DNA from: Phocaeicola intestinalis
Lineage (GTDB): Bacteria; Bacteroidota; Bacteroidia; Bacteroidales; Bacteroidaceae
Length of the DNA stretch: 34,065 nucleotides
Reading direction: 5' to 3'
NCBI RefSeq assembly: GCF_014837065.1
Contig: NZ_JACSPP010000043.1
Coordinates: 1-34,065, forward strand
Part shown: one piece after another, positions 1 through 8,714 of the stretch
Layout of the letters: the number at the start of each line of letters is the position of its first letter
How positions within the stretch are numbered: position 1 is the first letter of the stretch
The notes under the pieces: generated by a model
What the model saw: only the letters and a program-made list of their open reading frames with translations
What the model was told of the DNA's origin: nothing
Databases searched by the model: none
Program-made: the position numbers and the translations under genes

Positions 1-74
1 TTCCTCATCACAGAAGCGGAAATGCCTCAAAAACTCATCCCAAATCATCGCACGATAAATTCAAAACAGCTTCT
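1..74. mobile_element. Partial copy (right part) of MITE-like repeat
   Basis: The first 74 bases match the right-hand part of the complete repeat at 27958-28151 with only a few substitutions. The copy ends in the terminal inverted repeat AAATTCAAAACAGCTTCT, followed by AA. The left part is cut off by the window edge. It lies about 50 bp upstream of the first capsule gene, so any promoter for that gene may lie inside or beyond the repeat. Confidence 0.8.
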
Positions 75-124
75 AATAAAGTACAAACCAATAACTCATC
101 TGTTTATAAACAAATTATTTAAAT

Positions 125-919
125 ATGAATTTCAAAAGACAAGCGATTTTATTTCCTGCGGCTTTATTGCTGGGTAGCTGTGCTTCTTATCAGGATTCTG
201 TATACTTGCGCCACGATAAGATACTGGAGATGATAGAGCAGAAACAGCCTCTTTTCGAATACCGCATCAGGCCGAAAGACGAACTTACCATTACTGTAAG
301 CACCACTACACCCGAGGCTTCTGCTCCTTTTTATCGTAAAATCGGGCAGACCCGTGAGCAGGCAACCATGAATCAAGGAATGAATAATGCGAAATTGTTA
401 GACTATTTGGTTGATAATAAAGGGTGTATCGATTTCCCGGTATTGGGCATGATTCCTGTATCGGGATTAAGCACCCGCGAATGTGAAGCGGTTATCCGGC
501 AGAAACTTCAGGCCTATCTCAATGAGGTGCCTAATGTAACGGTCCGTGTATCCAATTTCAAGGTCAGTGTACTGGGCGAGGTAGGGCATCCGGGAACATT
601 TACCGTCAGCGACGAGCGGATTACTATCTTTCAGGCATTGGCACAGGCAGGTGATATGACGCTTTTTTCCGACCGCGACGATGTGCAGCTGATACGCGAA
701 GATTCGTTGGGCAGGCGGAATGTGGTTCATTTGGATTTGACCGAATCAGATATAGCCCTTTCTCCTTATTATTATTTGCAGCAGAATGATGTGGTGTATG
801 TAAAGCCCACCAAGGCAAGGGTCCGTTCCAATACTTTGAACAGCAACTCCTCGGTATGGATCAGTATGTTGAGTCTGGCTGCTACCATCGCTTCACTGAT
901 TATCATTGCTGTACAATAG
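125..919 (+). CDS. Polysaccharide export lipoprotein (Wza/BexD-like)
   Basis: Predicted outer-membrane exporter for capsular polysaccharide, the Bacteroidales counterpart of Wza. The 264-aa product begins with a lipoprotein signal whose lipobox LLGSC puts the lipidated Cys at residue 19. A poly-export domain follows at about 45-130, with the family-typical stretch YRIRPKDELTITV. An SLBB-type beta-grasp domain follows at about 146-230 (VLGEVGHPGTFTV). A hydrophobic helix at about 244-262 ends the protein, as expected for the C-terminal membrane-crossing helix of Wza-type octamers. The protein is shorter than E. coli Wza, as is usual in Bacteroides, with fewer SLBB repeats. It is the first gene of the locus and lies 83 bp before the Wzc-like kinase, its expected inner-membrane partner. 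No UpxY/UpxZ-type antiterminator is visible upstream, but only 124 bases are available and most are repeat. Family assignment is strong. Confidence 0.93.
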   Translation: MNFKRQAILFPAALLLGSCASYQDSVYLRHDKILEMIEQKQPLFEYRIRPKDELTITVSTTTPEASAPFYRKIGQTREQATMNQGMNNAKLLDYLVDNKGCIDFPVLGMIPVSGLSTRECEAVIRQKLQAYLNEVPNVTVRVSNFKVSVLGEVGHPGTFTVSDERITIFQALAQAGDMTLFSDRDDVQLIREDSLGRRNVVHLDLTESDIALSPYYYLQQNDVVYVKPTKARVRSNTLNSNSSVWISMLSLAATIASLIIIAVQ

Positions 920-1002
920 CAGGCTGGAGTGTAATACAAATTATACGAATCTGGGGTTAAACGTAGTTCCCCAAAACTTAAAAAATCAAGAACTCAAAGA
1001 CT

Positions 1003-3429
1003 ATGAAAGAAGAACTTTACGATGAATTTTATCAGGAAGACGAAAAGCGGGTAGACTATAAAGCAATTCTTTTCGAATACCTTCTTTATTGGCCTGTAAT
1101 AGTGAGTGTCCTGGTCTTGTTCCTGGGTGGGGCGTATGTTTATCTCCGTTATCGCACGCCGGTATACAGTGTCAGTTCTACCGTCCTTATCAAACAAGGT
1201 GACAAGACCAAGCCCAATTCTTCATCAGCTTTGGCATCGATGCAGGATTTGGGTATGCTTTCCATGGCTAATAATTTCGATAATGAGCTGGAAATCCTTC
1301 AGGCATATACCTTGATAAAGAAAGTGGTTACCACCCTGAATCTCTACATTGACTATACGGCTGACGGGGGTTTTGGATACAATCCGGTATTGTATAAATC
1401 TTCTCCAGTACAGGTATGGATGGCTCCCGAAGAAGCCGAAAAATTGCCCTCAGCCTTACAGATACAGATGGAATGTCAGCCGGGAGGCAAAATAGATGCT
1501 ACCCTCGACTATCAGGTAAAAAAAGAAAAGTATACACTGAAAAAGTCGTTTGCCAAGCTTCCTGCCGTGTTTATTACGCCGGTAGGTACCCTTAATTTCT
1601 CCTTGGCAACCGATACGGCACTGGCAGGTCTTGATGAAACGTTGAAATTATCGGCCGTAGTGGCTCCGCCTTCGGTGGTGGCAGACAGTTATAAGGCACG
1701 TCTCAGTGCCGAACCTACCGGAGAGTTTACTTCGATTGTGCGGCTTACTTACCGTGATGCCAGCGTACACCGTGGTATCGATTTCCTGAATATGCTGGTT
1801 GCTCTTTATAATAGCGAAGCCAATGAAGACAAGAACCAGGTAGCTACCCGTACGGCACAATTCATCGACGAGCGTATCCGTATCATCAATGCCGAACTGG
1901 GTACTACCGAGAACGAACTTGCTGAATACAAACAGCGTGCAGGGCTTACCGACCTGAGCACCGATGCGCAGCTTGCGCTGAAAGAAAGTTCGGAATACGA
2001 CAAGCAACGTGCCGAAAACACCAATCAGTTGCGTCTTATCGGTTTTTTGCGTAGCTATATTGACAATCCCAAGAACCGTTACGAGGTAATTCCTGCCAAC
2101 GTAGGGCTTACCGATGCTGCTTTGGCAAATGTTATTGCCCAGTATAACGAACTGCTGGTAGAGCGTAAACGCCTGCTCCGCAGTTCGAACGAAAACAACC
2201 CGATGCTGATAAACCTTGACACTTCGATTGCCGCCACACGCAATACCGTGCTCACTACGGTAGAAAATGTAGAGAAAGGATTGCAGATTACCCGCAATAA
2301 CCTTGATTTGCAGGCAAGCAAATACCAGAGCCGTATCAGCCAGGCACCTCAACAAGAGCGTGAACTGATAAGCATTACCCGTCAGCAGGAAATCAAGGCG
2401 AACCTTTATCTGATGCTGCTTCAGAAGCGGGAGGAAAACGCCATTACACTGGCTGCTACTGCCAATAACGGACGTATTGTCGAAGAGCCCCGTTTAGGCG
2501 GTTTGGTCGCTCCCAATGCGCGTAACATCTATATGGTGGCTTTCGTGCTGGGTTTGTTCTTTCCTCTTGCAGGCATCTACCTGTCACGCTTGTTGCGCTT
2601 CAAGATAGAAGGACGTGCCGATGTAGAGCGCATTACCGGTTCCTCTATTGTAGGCGATGTTCCGTTGGTGGCGTTGGCAAAAGAACATCCCATAGTCATT
2701 CGTCCCAACGAAAACGGCCTGATGGAAGAGGTATTCCGGAATGTACGCACTAATATCCAGTACATGCTGCAGGAAAGCCAGAAAGTCATTCTTTTTACTT
2801 CTACCATCCAGGGCGAAGGCAAGAGTTTCAATGCGGCAAACCTTGCCGTCAGTTTTGCCTTTATGGACAAGCGTACGGTGATTGTGGGTATGGATATCCG
2901 GAAGCCTCGTCTGGGACGTATCTTTGGTTTTTCCGGCAAGTTGCCGGGCATCACCCAGTATCTTGCTTCTCCCTCTTCGGTAGATTTGCTTTCGTTGTGC
3001 CAGCCTACTTCGGTTTCTCCCAATCTCTTTGTATTGCCGGGTGGGGCGGTTCCGCCCAATCCTACCGAATTGGTGGCACGCAAGTCGCTGGAACAAGCCA
3101 TCGATATCTTGAAACAACATTTCGATTACATCATTCTCGATACGGCACCGGTGGGACTGGTTACCGATACGCGCCTGATAGCCCGTGTGGCAGATATCAG
3201 CGTTTACGTATGTCGTGCCGACTATACACATAAAAGCGATTTCGAGCTGGTAAACGAACTGGAACAGGAACATAAGCTGCCCAACCTTTGTGTCTTGATA
3301 AACGGCATCAACATGGACAAGCGCAAGAACGGCTATTATTACGGTTATGGCAAATACGGCCGTTACGGCAAGTATGGCTATGGCAAGAAATACGGCTACG
3401 GATATGGGTACGGCTATGGGAAAGGATGA
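1003..3429 (+). CDS. Chain-length determinant / tyrosine autokinase (Wzc-like)
   Basis: Inner-membrane co-polymerase and bacterial tyrosine kinase that sets polymer length and connects to the Wza-like channel. The 808-aa product has a Wzz-type N-terminal domain with TM1 at about 29-49, a long periplasmic coiled-coil/GNVR region, and TM2 at about 505-527. The cytoplasmic BY-kinase domain carries Walker A GEGKS (604-608), Walker A' with VGMDIRKP (628-635) and Walker B IILDTAP (710-716). The tail from residue 777 is a Tyr/Gly/Lys run holding 13 tyrosines in 32 residues, the expected autophosphorylation cluster. Kinase and membrane domains are in one chain, as in proteobacterial Wzc and unlike the split Firmicutes systems. 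A hairpin-rich repeat follows the stop codon and separates it from gmd. Family knowledge says the phosphorylation state of the tail controls polymerisation. Nothing here shows that directly. Confidence 0.95.
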   Translation: MKEELYDEFYQEDEKRVDYKAILFEYLLYWPVIVSVLVLFLGGAYVYLRYRTPVYSVSSTVLIKQGDKTKPNSSSALASMQDLGMLSMANNFDNELEILQAYTLIKKVVTTLNLYIDYTADGGFGYNPVLYKSSPVQVWMAPEEAEKLPSALQIQMECQPGGKIDATLDYQVKKEKYTLKKSFAKLPAVFITPVGTLNFSLATDTALAGLDETLKLSAVVAPPSVVADSYKARLSAEPTGEFTSIVRLTYRDASVHRGIDFLNMLVALYNSEANEDKNQVATRTAQFIDERIRIINAELGTTENELAEYKQRAGLTDLSTDAQLALKESSEYDKQRAENTNQLRLIGFLRSYIDNPKNRYEVIPANVGLTDAALANVIAQYNELLVERKRLLRSSNENNPMLINLDTSIAATRNTVLTTVENVEKGLQITRNNLDLQASKYQSRISQAPQQERELISITRQQEIKANLYLMLLQKREENAITLAATANNGRIVEEPRLGGLVAPNARNIYMVAFVLGLFFPLAGIYLSRLLRFKIEGRADVERITGSSIVGDVPLVALAKEHPIVIRPNENGLMEEVFRNVRTNIQYMLQESQKVILFTSTIQGEGKSFNAANLAVSFAFMDKRTVIVGMDIRKPRLGRIFGFSGKLPGITQYLASPSSVDLLSLCQPTSVSPNLFVLPGGAVPPNPTELVARKSLEQAIDILKQHFDYIILDTAPVGLVTDTRLIARVADISVYVCRADYTHKSDFELVNELEQEHKLPNLCVLINGINMDKRKNGYYYGYGKYGRYGKYGYGKKYGYGYGYGYGKG

Positions 3430-3431
3430 TG

Positions 3432-3560
3432 TTTGAGTTCTTGAGTTTATAAGTTCTTAAGTTCTTGAGTTTTTAAGTTCTTTAGGCTTTTAAACTCACA
3501 AACTTACAAACTTATAAACTCAAAAACTCACAAACTTACAAACTCAAAAACTAAAAAACT
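3432..3560. repeat. Long hairpin of degenerate ~10-nt repeats
   Basis: Between the kinase and gmd the sequence is made almost wholly of short units. The left half repeats AGTTCTTGAG-like units and the right half repeats AACTTACAA/ACTCAAAAA units. The two halves are approximately reverse complements, so the transcript could fold into one long imperfect hairpin. There is no clear T-tract, so it is not a standard Rho-independent terminator. It could tune read-through from the export genes into gmd. Confidence 0.7.
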
Positions 3561-3566
3561 AAATAC

Positions 3567-4652
3567 ATGAGAAAAGTAGCATTAATCACCGGCATTACCG
3601 GACAAGACGGTTCTTACCTTGCCGAGTTTTTGATAGAAAAAGGATACGAAGTGCACGGCATTCTGCGTCGTTCTTCTTCATTCAATACCGGACGTATCGA
3701 GCATCTGTATCTCGACGAATGGGTGCGCGACATGAAACGCAACCGGCTGGTCAATCTTCATTGGGGCGACATGACCGATTCCAGTTCACTGATTCGTATC
3801 ATCAGCGACATCCATCCTACAGAGATATATAACCTGGCAGCACAAAGCCACGTAAAGGTATCGTTCGATGTGCCCGAATATACAGCCGAAGCCGATGCCG
3901 TCGGCACGTTACGTCTGTTGGAAGCCGTACGTATCTGCGGACTTGACAAGACGTGCCGCATCTATCAGGCTTCTACTTCCGAGCTTTTCGGCAAGGTACA
4001 GGAAGTTCCACAAAAAGAAACCACACCTTTTTATCCCCGTTCGCCCTACGGAGTGGCAAAGCAATACGGTTTCTGGATTACAAAGAACTACCGCGAGAGT
4101 TACGGCATGTTTGCCGTAAACGGTATCTTGTTCAACCACGAAAGCGAACGCCGTGGCGAGAATTTCGTGACCCGGAAGATTACGCTTGCCGCCGCACGCA
4201 TTAAGCAAGGCTTTCAAGACAAGCTTTATTTGGGTAATCTGGATGCCCGTCGCGATTGGGGTTATGCCAAAGATTATGTAGAATGTATGTGGCTCATCCT
4301 GCAGAACAGCACGCCCGAAGACTTTGTGATAGCTACCGGTGAGATGCATACCGTGCGCGAGTTCTGCACGTTGGCATTCCAATACTTAGGCATGGAGTTG
4401 GATTGGCAAGGAAGCGGTACAAACGAGAAAGGCATTGATAAGTCGACCGGTCGTGTGCTGGTAGAAGTAGATCCCAAGTATTTTCGCCCGTGTGAAGTGG
4501 AACAGCTTTTAGGCGACCCTGCCAAAGCCAAGGAGATGTTGGGCTGGAATCCTACCAAGACTCCGTTCCCCGAACTGGTGCGTATCATGGTCGAACATGA
4601 CATGCGTTTCGTAAAGAAACTGCATTTGAAAGCGGAGATGGATAAGTCCTAA
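3567..4652 (+). CDS. gmd: GDP-mannose 4,6-dehydratase
   Basis: Converts GDP-D-mannose to GDP-4-keto-6-deoxymannose, the precursor of GDP-L-fucose and other deoxyhexoses. The 361-aa protein has normal length. The extended-SDR Rossmann motif GITGQDG is at residues 9-15, followed by the NADP-binding stretch [14 protein letters not shown]. Catalytic residues are visible as T137 and E139 in STSELFG and as Y161xxxK165 in SPYGVAKQ. The start ATG follows the A-rich end of the upstream hairpin. A GDP-fucose synthase (fcl) usually sits next to gmd, but here the next gene is an unrelated ATPase and no fcl is visible anywhere in the window. The second step must therefore be encoded elsewhere, or the sugar is finished differently. 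Assignment is very strong. Confidence 0.97.
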   Translation: MRKVALITGITGQDGSYLAEFLIEKGYEVHGILRRSSSFNTGRIEHLYLDEWVRDMKRNRLVNLHWGDMTDSSSLIRIISDIHPTEIYNLAAQSHVKVSFDVPEYTAEADAVGTLRLLEAVRICGLDKTCRIYQASTSELFGKVQEVPQKETTPFYPRSPYGVAKQYGFWITKNYRESYGMFAVNGILFNHESERRGENFVTRKITLAAARIKQGFQDKLYLGNLDARRDWGYAKDYVECMWLILQNSTPEDFVIATGEMHTVREFCTLAFQYLGMELDWQGSGTNEKGIDKSTGRVLVEVDPKYFRPCEVEQLLGDPAKAKEMLGWNPTKTPFPELVRIMVEHDMRFVKKLHLKAEMDKS

Positions 4653-4679
4653 TTGACAATGGACAATTGACAATGGACA
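4652..4679 (+). repeat. Two tandem 14-bp units
   Basis: ATTGACAATGGACA occurs twice head to tail directly after the gmd stop codon. It fits the same style of short-unit intergenic repeat seen elsewhere in the window, although here only one arm is present. Confidence 0.6.
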
Positions 4680-4691
4680 AGGGCACAAAGT

Positions 4692-4722
4692 TTTGCCGTT
4701 TGAAGAATATTCACTACCTTTG
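4692..4722 (+). promoter_or_regulatory. Bacteroidales sigma-ABfr promoter
   Basis: TTTG (4692-4695), 19 bases, then TACCTTTG (4715-4722), an exact fit to the Bacteroidales consensus TTTG-N19..21-TAnnTTTG. It lies 44 bases before the preferred ATG of the AAA-ATPase gene at 4766. That gene therefore probably has its own transcription start inside the capsule operon. Confidence 0.75.
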
Positions 4723-4765
4723 TATCAAGAGTGAAGAACTTACGAACTTAAAAACTTACATTCAC

Positions 4766-6322
4766 ATGCTGTACCCTATAGGCATACAAAGCTTCGCTGA
4801 CATCCGCACGAGAGGATTCGTTTACGTTGACAAGACGGCATTGGTTTACCAGATGGCGTTGAGAGGGAAATTCTATTTCCTTAGCCGTCCGCGCCGGTTC
4901 GGAAAGTCCCTGCTGGTCTCTACCATGGAGGCATACTTCTTGGGCAAGAAGGAACTTTTCAAAGGATTGGCCATTGAGAAGCTGGAAACCGATTGGGTGC
5001 AATATCCTGTGCTTCATATTGATTTTAATACCGGCAAGTACGACAAGGAGGTCGACTTGGATGACTTCCTGAATGATTTGCTTGCCCAGTGGGAGCAAGT
5101 TTATGGTTCAAGGCCGACGGAAGTGAATGCCGAATTGCGATTCAAGGGCGTTATCCGGCGTGCTTACGAGCAGACCGGCAAGCAAGTAGTGGTATTAGTA
5201 GACGAATACGACAAACCGTTGCTTAACTCCATCGACAACAAACCGTTGCACGATGCGTACCGGAATACGCTGAAAGCCTTCTTCTCCGTGCTCAAATCGT
5301 TGGATGCCTGCATCCGTTTCTGTTTCATTACGGGCGTGAGCAAGTTCAGCCACGTCAGCATCTTCAGCGATTTGAACAATCCGGATGACATCACCATGGA
5401 TCCACGCTATGTGGACATCTGTGGCATATCCGAACAGGAACTGCACGATTATTTCGACGAATCCATCCGCGAGCTTGCCGATGCCAACGGTATGACCTTT
5501 GAGGAGGCTTGCGAGAAATTACGTCAACAATACGACGGTTACCATTTCTGGCAAGACAGCGTAGGTATCTATAATCCGTTCAGCCTGCTCAATACGTTTG
5601 CGAAAAAAGTCTTTAGCGACTACTGGTTTGCTACAGGCACCCCCACGTTTTTGGTCAAACTGCTGCAACAGGACGACTACGAGTTGAGCGAATTAAAGGA
5701 GACTTATGTCAGCGCATCAACACTTTCAAGTGTCGACGAGGATTATGATGACCCTATTCCAGTGCTGTTTCAAAGCGGTTACCTCACCATAAAGGGGCGT
5801 GACCCATACATGGGCATACGGCTTGGTTTCCCTAATGGGGAAGTGGAACGGGGCTTCTTCGATTTCCTGCTACCTTATTACACGTCCCACCGAAAGTCGA
5901 GTGTTGACGGTTATCTTTACAAAATGACAGTTGCCATCAGCCAAGGCCGTCCCGGTGAACTGTTGCAAGTCATCCAGACCATGCTGGCAGGCAGGAGCTA
6001 CATGGTGGCAGGGGCGGACAAGGAAAAGGATTTCCAGAACACGCTCTACCTGATTTTTATCATGTTGGGCTATAATGTGCAGGTGGAACAAGCTACCAGC
6101 CAAGGCCGCATAGACGTGACTATTCAGACGAAAGACTACATTTATATCATCGAGCTGAAATTGGATAAAAGTGCTGAAGAAGCTCTCCAGCAAATCAAAG
6201 ACAACCACTATGCTCTCCCTTTCCAGACGGACGCAAGGAAACTCTACCTGATAGGCGTAAACTTCTCATCAGAAACACGGACGGTGGAGAAGTGGGTGAT
6301 TGAAGAAGTCGGGGAAAAATAG
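4766..6322 (+). CDS. AAA-ATPase-like / PD-(D/E)XK nuclease-family protein
   Basis: Belongs to the large Bacteroidetes family with an N-terminal AAA-ATPase-like domain and a C-terminal PD-(D/E)XK nuclease-like domain. No member role is firmly established. The 518-aa chain opens with the family hallmark LYPIGIQSFADIRTRGFVYVDKT. It has a P-loop-like RRFGKS at 43-48 and a Walker B LVDEYD ending at D149. Near the C-terminus, D450 in GRIDV and E463-L-K465 in IIELKLD form a nuclease-type core. An in-frame start exists 99 bases earlier, but it lies before the promoter at 4692-4722 and adds non-family residues, so the ATG at 4766 is preferred. Its own promoter and lack of any sugar function suggest a passenger gene. 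It may be mobile or defence-related, which is a guess. Confidence 0.88.
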   Translation: MLYPIGIQSFADIRTRGFVYVDKTALVYQMALRGKFYFLSRPRRFGKSLLVSTMEAYFLGKKELFKGLAIEKLETDWVQYPVLHIDFNTGKYDKEVDLDDFLNDLLAQWEQVYGSRPTEVNAELRFKGVIRRAYEQTGKQVVVLVDEYDKPLLNSIDNKPLHDAYRNTLKAFFSVLKSLDACIRFCFITGVSKFSHVSIFSDLNNPDDITMDPRYVDICGISEQELHDYFDESIRELADANGMTFEEACEKLRQQYDGYHFWQDSVGIYNPFSLLNTFAKKVFSDYWFATGTPTFLVKLLQQDDYELSELKETYVSASTLSSVDEDYDDPIPVLFQSGYLTIKGRDPYMGIRLGFPNGEVERGFFDFLLPYYTSHRKSSVDGYLYKMTVAISQGRPGELLQVIQTMLAGRSYMVAGADKEKDFQNTLYLIFIMLGYNVQVEQATSQGRIDVTIQTKDYIYIIELKLDKSAEEALQQIKDNHYALPFQTDARKLYLIGVNFSSETRTVEKWVIEEVGEK

Positions 6323-6360
6323 TGGGTGCGGTAACATGAAAAATGCAGTAGTACTTACTT

Positions 6361-6450
6361 TGCCGATGAAGTATATCTTCGTATGCCGATGAAGATATAT
6401 TAAACTGCCGATGAAGTATATATTAAATCGCTGATGAAGTATATCTTCGT
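6361..6450. repeat. Four tandem palindromic 22-23 bp units
   Basis: GCCGATGAA (or GCTGATGAA) recurs at 6362, 6385, 6407 and 6430. In each unit it is followed by a TATAT-centred stretch such as GTATATCTTCGT. Units 1 and 4 contain the palindrome GAAG-TATAT-CTTC, so each can form a small hairpin. There are no unique spacers, so this is a tandem repeat and not a CRISPR. It is the most ordered part of the 6323-6779 gap. The rest of that gap holds an AACACAGATT/AATCTGTGTT inverted pair (6493-6504, 6610-6620) and a short gene remnant. Confidence 0.7.
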
Positions 6451-6649
6451 TTTATACCCAGTGCGGTATGTCTTTTCGTTGATGCCATCATAGAACACAG
6501 ATTACACCAGAATGCACTGGGAAATACAGAAGAATAGGTCAATAAACAATATGCTAATGTGAAAATAAATTAGTACATTGTCCTATTATCCATTGGCACA
6601 TTAAAATAGAATCTGTGTTCGTTCGTGTTCGTCTGCGTCATCTGTGTGG

Positions 6650-6745
6650 AGTCGACAAAGTGTTCAGAAGGAATATACGGATTTGTTAGAAAAGCTTTCT
6701 GAAATTTTGGAATCAAGAGTTCGTTCTTATTGGGGAAATGAATAG
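6650..6745 (+). pseudogene. C-terminal remnant of an unidentified gene
   Basis: A reading frame without a start codon runs into the stop TAG at 6743-6745 and encodes a plausible amphipathic tail (VQKEYTDLLEKLSEIL and about a dozen further residues). It begins abruptly beside an intergenic AATCTGTGTT-type repeat. This looks like the surviving end of a gene deleted or replaced upstream. The family is not recognised. It could also be chance coding, since only about 31 codons are involved. Confidence 0.3.
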
Positions 6746-6779
6746 TAATATCTTAATATCTAATTAGATTATAGTGAAA

Positions 6780-7418
6780 ATGAAATGTTCAGAGAATATA
6801 AATAGTTATACTACTCGGACAGTTTATGAAAAATCTGTACAAGATCGTTCTGTCTTACGTTATTATTTAGGTTTGCTAGTAAGGTGGAAACAGAATCTTA
6901 AATATGTACGTGCAAGGAAAATTGCACGACAACAAGGTGCTATTATAGGAGACGGAGTTATTATGCCTTTATCATTAGCAAGAAAAGCTAATAGAAATTT
7001 GATAATAGGAAATCACGTTTCGATTCAAACGGATAAAATTGATTTGCGTTCTCCAATTCAAATAGGGAATAATGTCATTATAGGCTATAATACAGAAATA
7101 ATAACGACTTCACATAATATAGACTCTAAAGAATGGGAGCATAAACATTATGGTATTGTCATAGAAGATTACGTATGGTTACCAACTAATGTTTTAGTAT
7201 TACCAAGTTGTAGGAAAATTGGTTACGGTGCGGTTGTTGGAAGCGGAAGTGTAGTTGTAAAAGATATAGAACCCATGTCAGTCGTAAGCGGTAATCCTGC
7301 AAAAGAATTTAAGAAAAGGAATTGCGTGCATAGCAATTTGATTGTAGAATCACTTTTAGGCGGGGACTATAAGATTTATAAAGCGACAAGAAAGAAGCGA
7401 AATAGGGATAGTGTATAA
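6780..7418 (+). CDS. Left-handed beta-helix acyltransferase
   Basis: Hexapeptide-repeat (LbH) transferase that probably O-acetylates a capsule sugar from acetyl-CoA. The product is 212 aa. The first 60 residues are family-variable. Then come hexapeptide turns such as IIGNHVSIQ, IQIGNNVIIG and VIEDYVWLPTNVLVLPS. The active-site-type His is in TTSHNIDS, and the C-terminal signature VVSGNPAKEF is typical of maltose/galactoside acetyltransferase relatives. A GTG six bases upstream (6774) could also be used, but ATG at 6780 is preferred. The gene is visibly AT-rich compared with gmd and the kinase, matching the later glycosyltransferase block. It is cut off from that block by the decayed IS66 element, which suggests it belonged to the same imported cassette. 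Substrate cannot be read from sequence. Confidence 0.85.
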   Translation: MKCSENINSYTTRTVYEKSVQDRSVLRYYLGLLVRWKQNLKYVRARKIARQQGAIIGDGVIMPLSLARKANRNLIIGNHVSIQTDKIDLRSPIQIGNNVIIGYNTEIITTSHNIDSKEWEHKHYGIVIEDYVWLPTNVLVLPSCRKIGYGAVVGSGSVVVKDIEPMSVVSGNPAKEFKKRNCVHSNLIVESLLGGDYKIYKATRKKRNRDSV

Positions 7419-7423
7419 TTATC

Positions 7424-7442
7424 TTAGAAACTGTTTTGAATT
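7424..7442 (+). repeat. Isolated terminus like the MITE inverted repeat
   Basis: TTAGAAACTGTTTTGAATT differs at one position from the left terminal repeat of the MITE-like element (TTAGAAGCTGTTTTGAATT). Nothing of the element's interior follows. It could be a solo remnant, or the end of the larger autonomous element that shares these termini. Confidence 0.45.
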
Positions 7443-7565
7443 GATTCAAGAATAATGTTATAAGCATCTTCAGATCTCAAATCAGTCGGTCAATTGGAAA
7501 AATGTTATATCTTTAAAGGTACCAAACAATAAAGGTAAGCAGTGTAAGCAGTCAAAAAAAGGCTA

Positions 7566-7850
7566 TTGATTGAAATGGGTAACTTCGCTGCCAACCAAAT
7601 TTATAGAATTATGTATAGCAGTGAAGATCTTGAAAGGTTTTACTTTCAGTACCAGACCGAGGCATTGCCTTATGGAGAATCTCTCCAATCGTTTTGTGTC
7701 AAGAACAAATTCCTTATAACATTTTCCAGAACTGGTTTAAGGATACCCGCAAAAAAGTAGTTGAAGTTCAGGTTGATGGTGCTCCAGTGATAACCCATGA
7801 GGAAAAGACTAAGACTGATGACCAGCCTAAACCTGTATCAAAAGGCTGCA
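7566..7850 (+). pseudogene. IS66 accessory ORF (TnpA-like), broken
   Basis: The frame starting near 7566 or at ATG 7611 encodes SSEDLERFYFQYQTEALPYG, typical of the small first ORF of Bacteroidales IS66 elements. A one-base deletion around 7709 shifts the frame. After it the same protein continues in another frame (VPYNIFQNWFKDTRKK), up to about 7850. The middle ORF and the start of TnpC are then missing. It cannot encode a working product. Confidence 0.75.
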
Positions 7851-8658
7851 ATGACAGCCCTGTCCGCATATGATATGACCGCTATAAGAATTATATTTGG
7901 GTATTGGTCAACAAGGCTCAGAAAACGGCTATTTTCTTCTATGAGAATGGCTCCCGGGGCCGTGAGGTGCTTACAGACTTCCTGGGCGACGCGGAATTGA
8001 AGAGTATCATGTCTGACGGATACAAGGCTTATGTATTTATCGGGGATGAGTTGAAATCCGCCCGGTTTAAAGATACCATACATCAAGTTTGCATGTCCCA
8101 TGCCAAAAACAAGTTTGTCAAGGCTTCAACCAGGGTGGTGAACCGGTAGCTGAACGCTTTTCCAATATCTTAAAGGAATTCTTTATGAGGGAGCGTAAAT
8201 ATGATGATGCCGGATTTACTCCGGAAGAGAGGTTACGGGAAAGGCAAAGCCTGGAAACGAAAGGACTCCTGATAGAATTGCGCAGCCTGTTGGAGAGTGA
8301 ACTGTCGAAGGATTCAGAATTCAGAAGCCAGTATTATACGGAAGCCCTTAATTACCTGAACCGGTTCTGGAAAGAGATCTTCGCTTACTTGGATGACGGT
8401 GAACTCCCGATAGATAACAATCTTGCCGAGCGGACCATCCGGAAGCTGACTACCCAACGCAACAATTCACTTCATTACGGTAGTGATGCCGGCGCTGAGA
8501 TGGCTGCGACTTACCATAGTGTAATAGGCACGGTAAAGCTTCATGGCAGTTCTGTCTGGAACTTCATCGGAACTTTTTTCAAAAATATCTTTAACGGATG
8601 CAGGGATTATGTTAACATGGTTCCTGACAAAATCACTTTGGCTACCTGCCAATGTTAA
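7851..8658 (+). pseudogene. IS66 transposase (TnpC) C-terminal part, frameshifted
   Basis: Two reading frames join to give the catalytic half of an IS66 transposase. The first runs through YKNYIWVLVNKAQKTAIFFY to HAKNKFVKA. A one-base deletion near 8126 moves the frame, and the second runs from FNQGGEPVAERF to the stop at 8656-8658. The family signature LPIDNNLAERTIR is present. The N-terminal half, including the zinc-finger/helix-turn-helix region, is absent. The element is dead in this copy but could be moved by an intact copy elsewhere. Confidence 0.85.
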
Positions 8659-8691
8659 ATTCAAAGCTAATTAATTAACAAAACTCGGTTT

Positions 8692-8714
8692 AGGGCACTC
8701 AAAAGTGCCCTTTC
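8692..8714 (+). terminator. Hairpin near the IS66 right end
   Basis: AGGGCACT (8692-8699), a 4-base loop, then AGTGCCCT (8704-8711) followed by TT: a perfect 8-bp stem 45 bp before wzx. It resembles a Rho-independent terminator with a short T-run and may reduce read-through into wzx. It could equally be a structural feature of the element's end. Confidence 0.45.

Noticed and set aside
1..124. Invertible promoter of the Mpi type upstream of the capsule genes
   Set aside because: Capsule loci of Bacteroides often have one, but no inverted pair flanking a promoter is visible in the 124 bases. The only inverted repeat end belongs to the MITE-like element.
1648..2355. Minus-strand frame of 235 codons inside the kinase gene
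   Set aside because: It is the antisense shadow of the well-supported tyrosine kinase and has no recognisable domain. The same holds for 2584-3273 and 2577-3101.
6361..6450. Possible CRISPR array
   Set aside because: The units follow one another without unique spacers, differ from each other, and no cas genes are present.
7566..7760. Intact small gene
   Set aside because: The frame is the front of an IS66 accessory ORF that continues in another frame after a one-base deletion.
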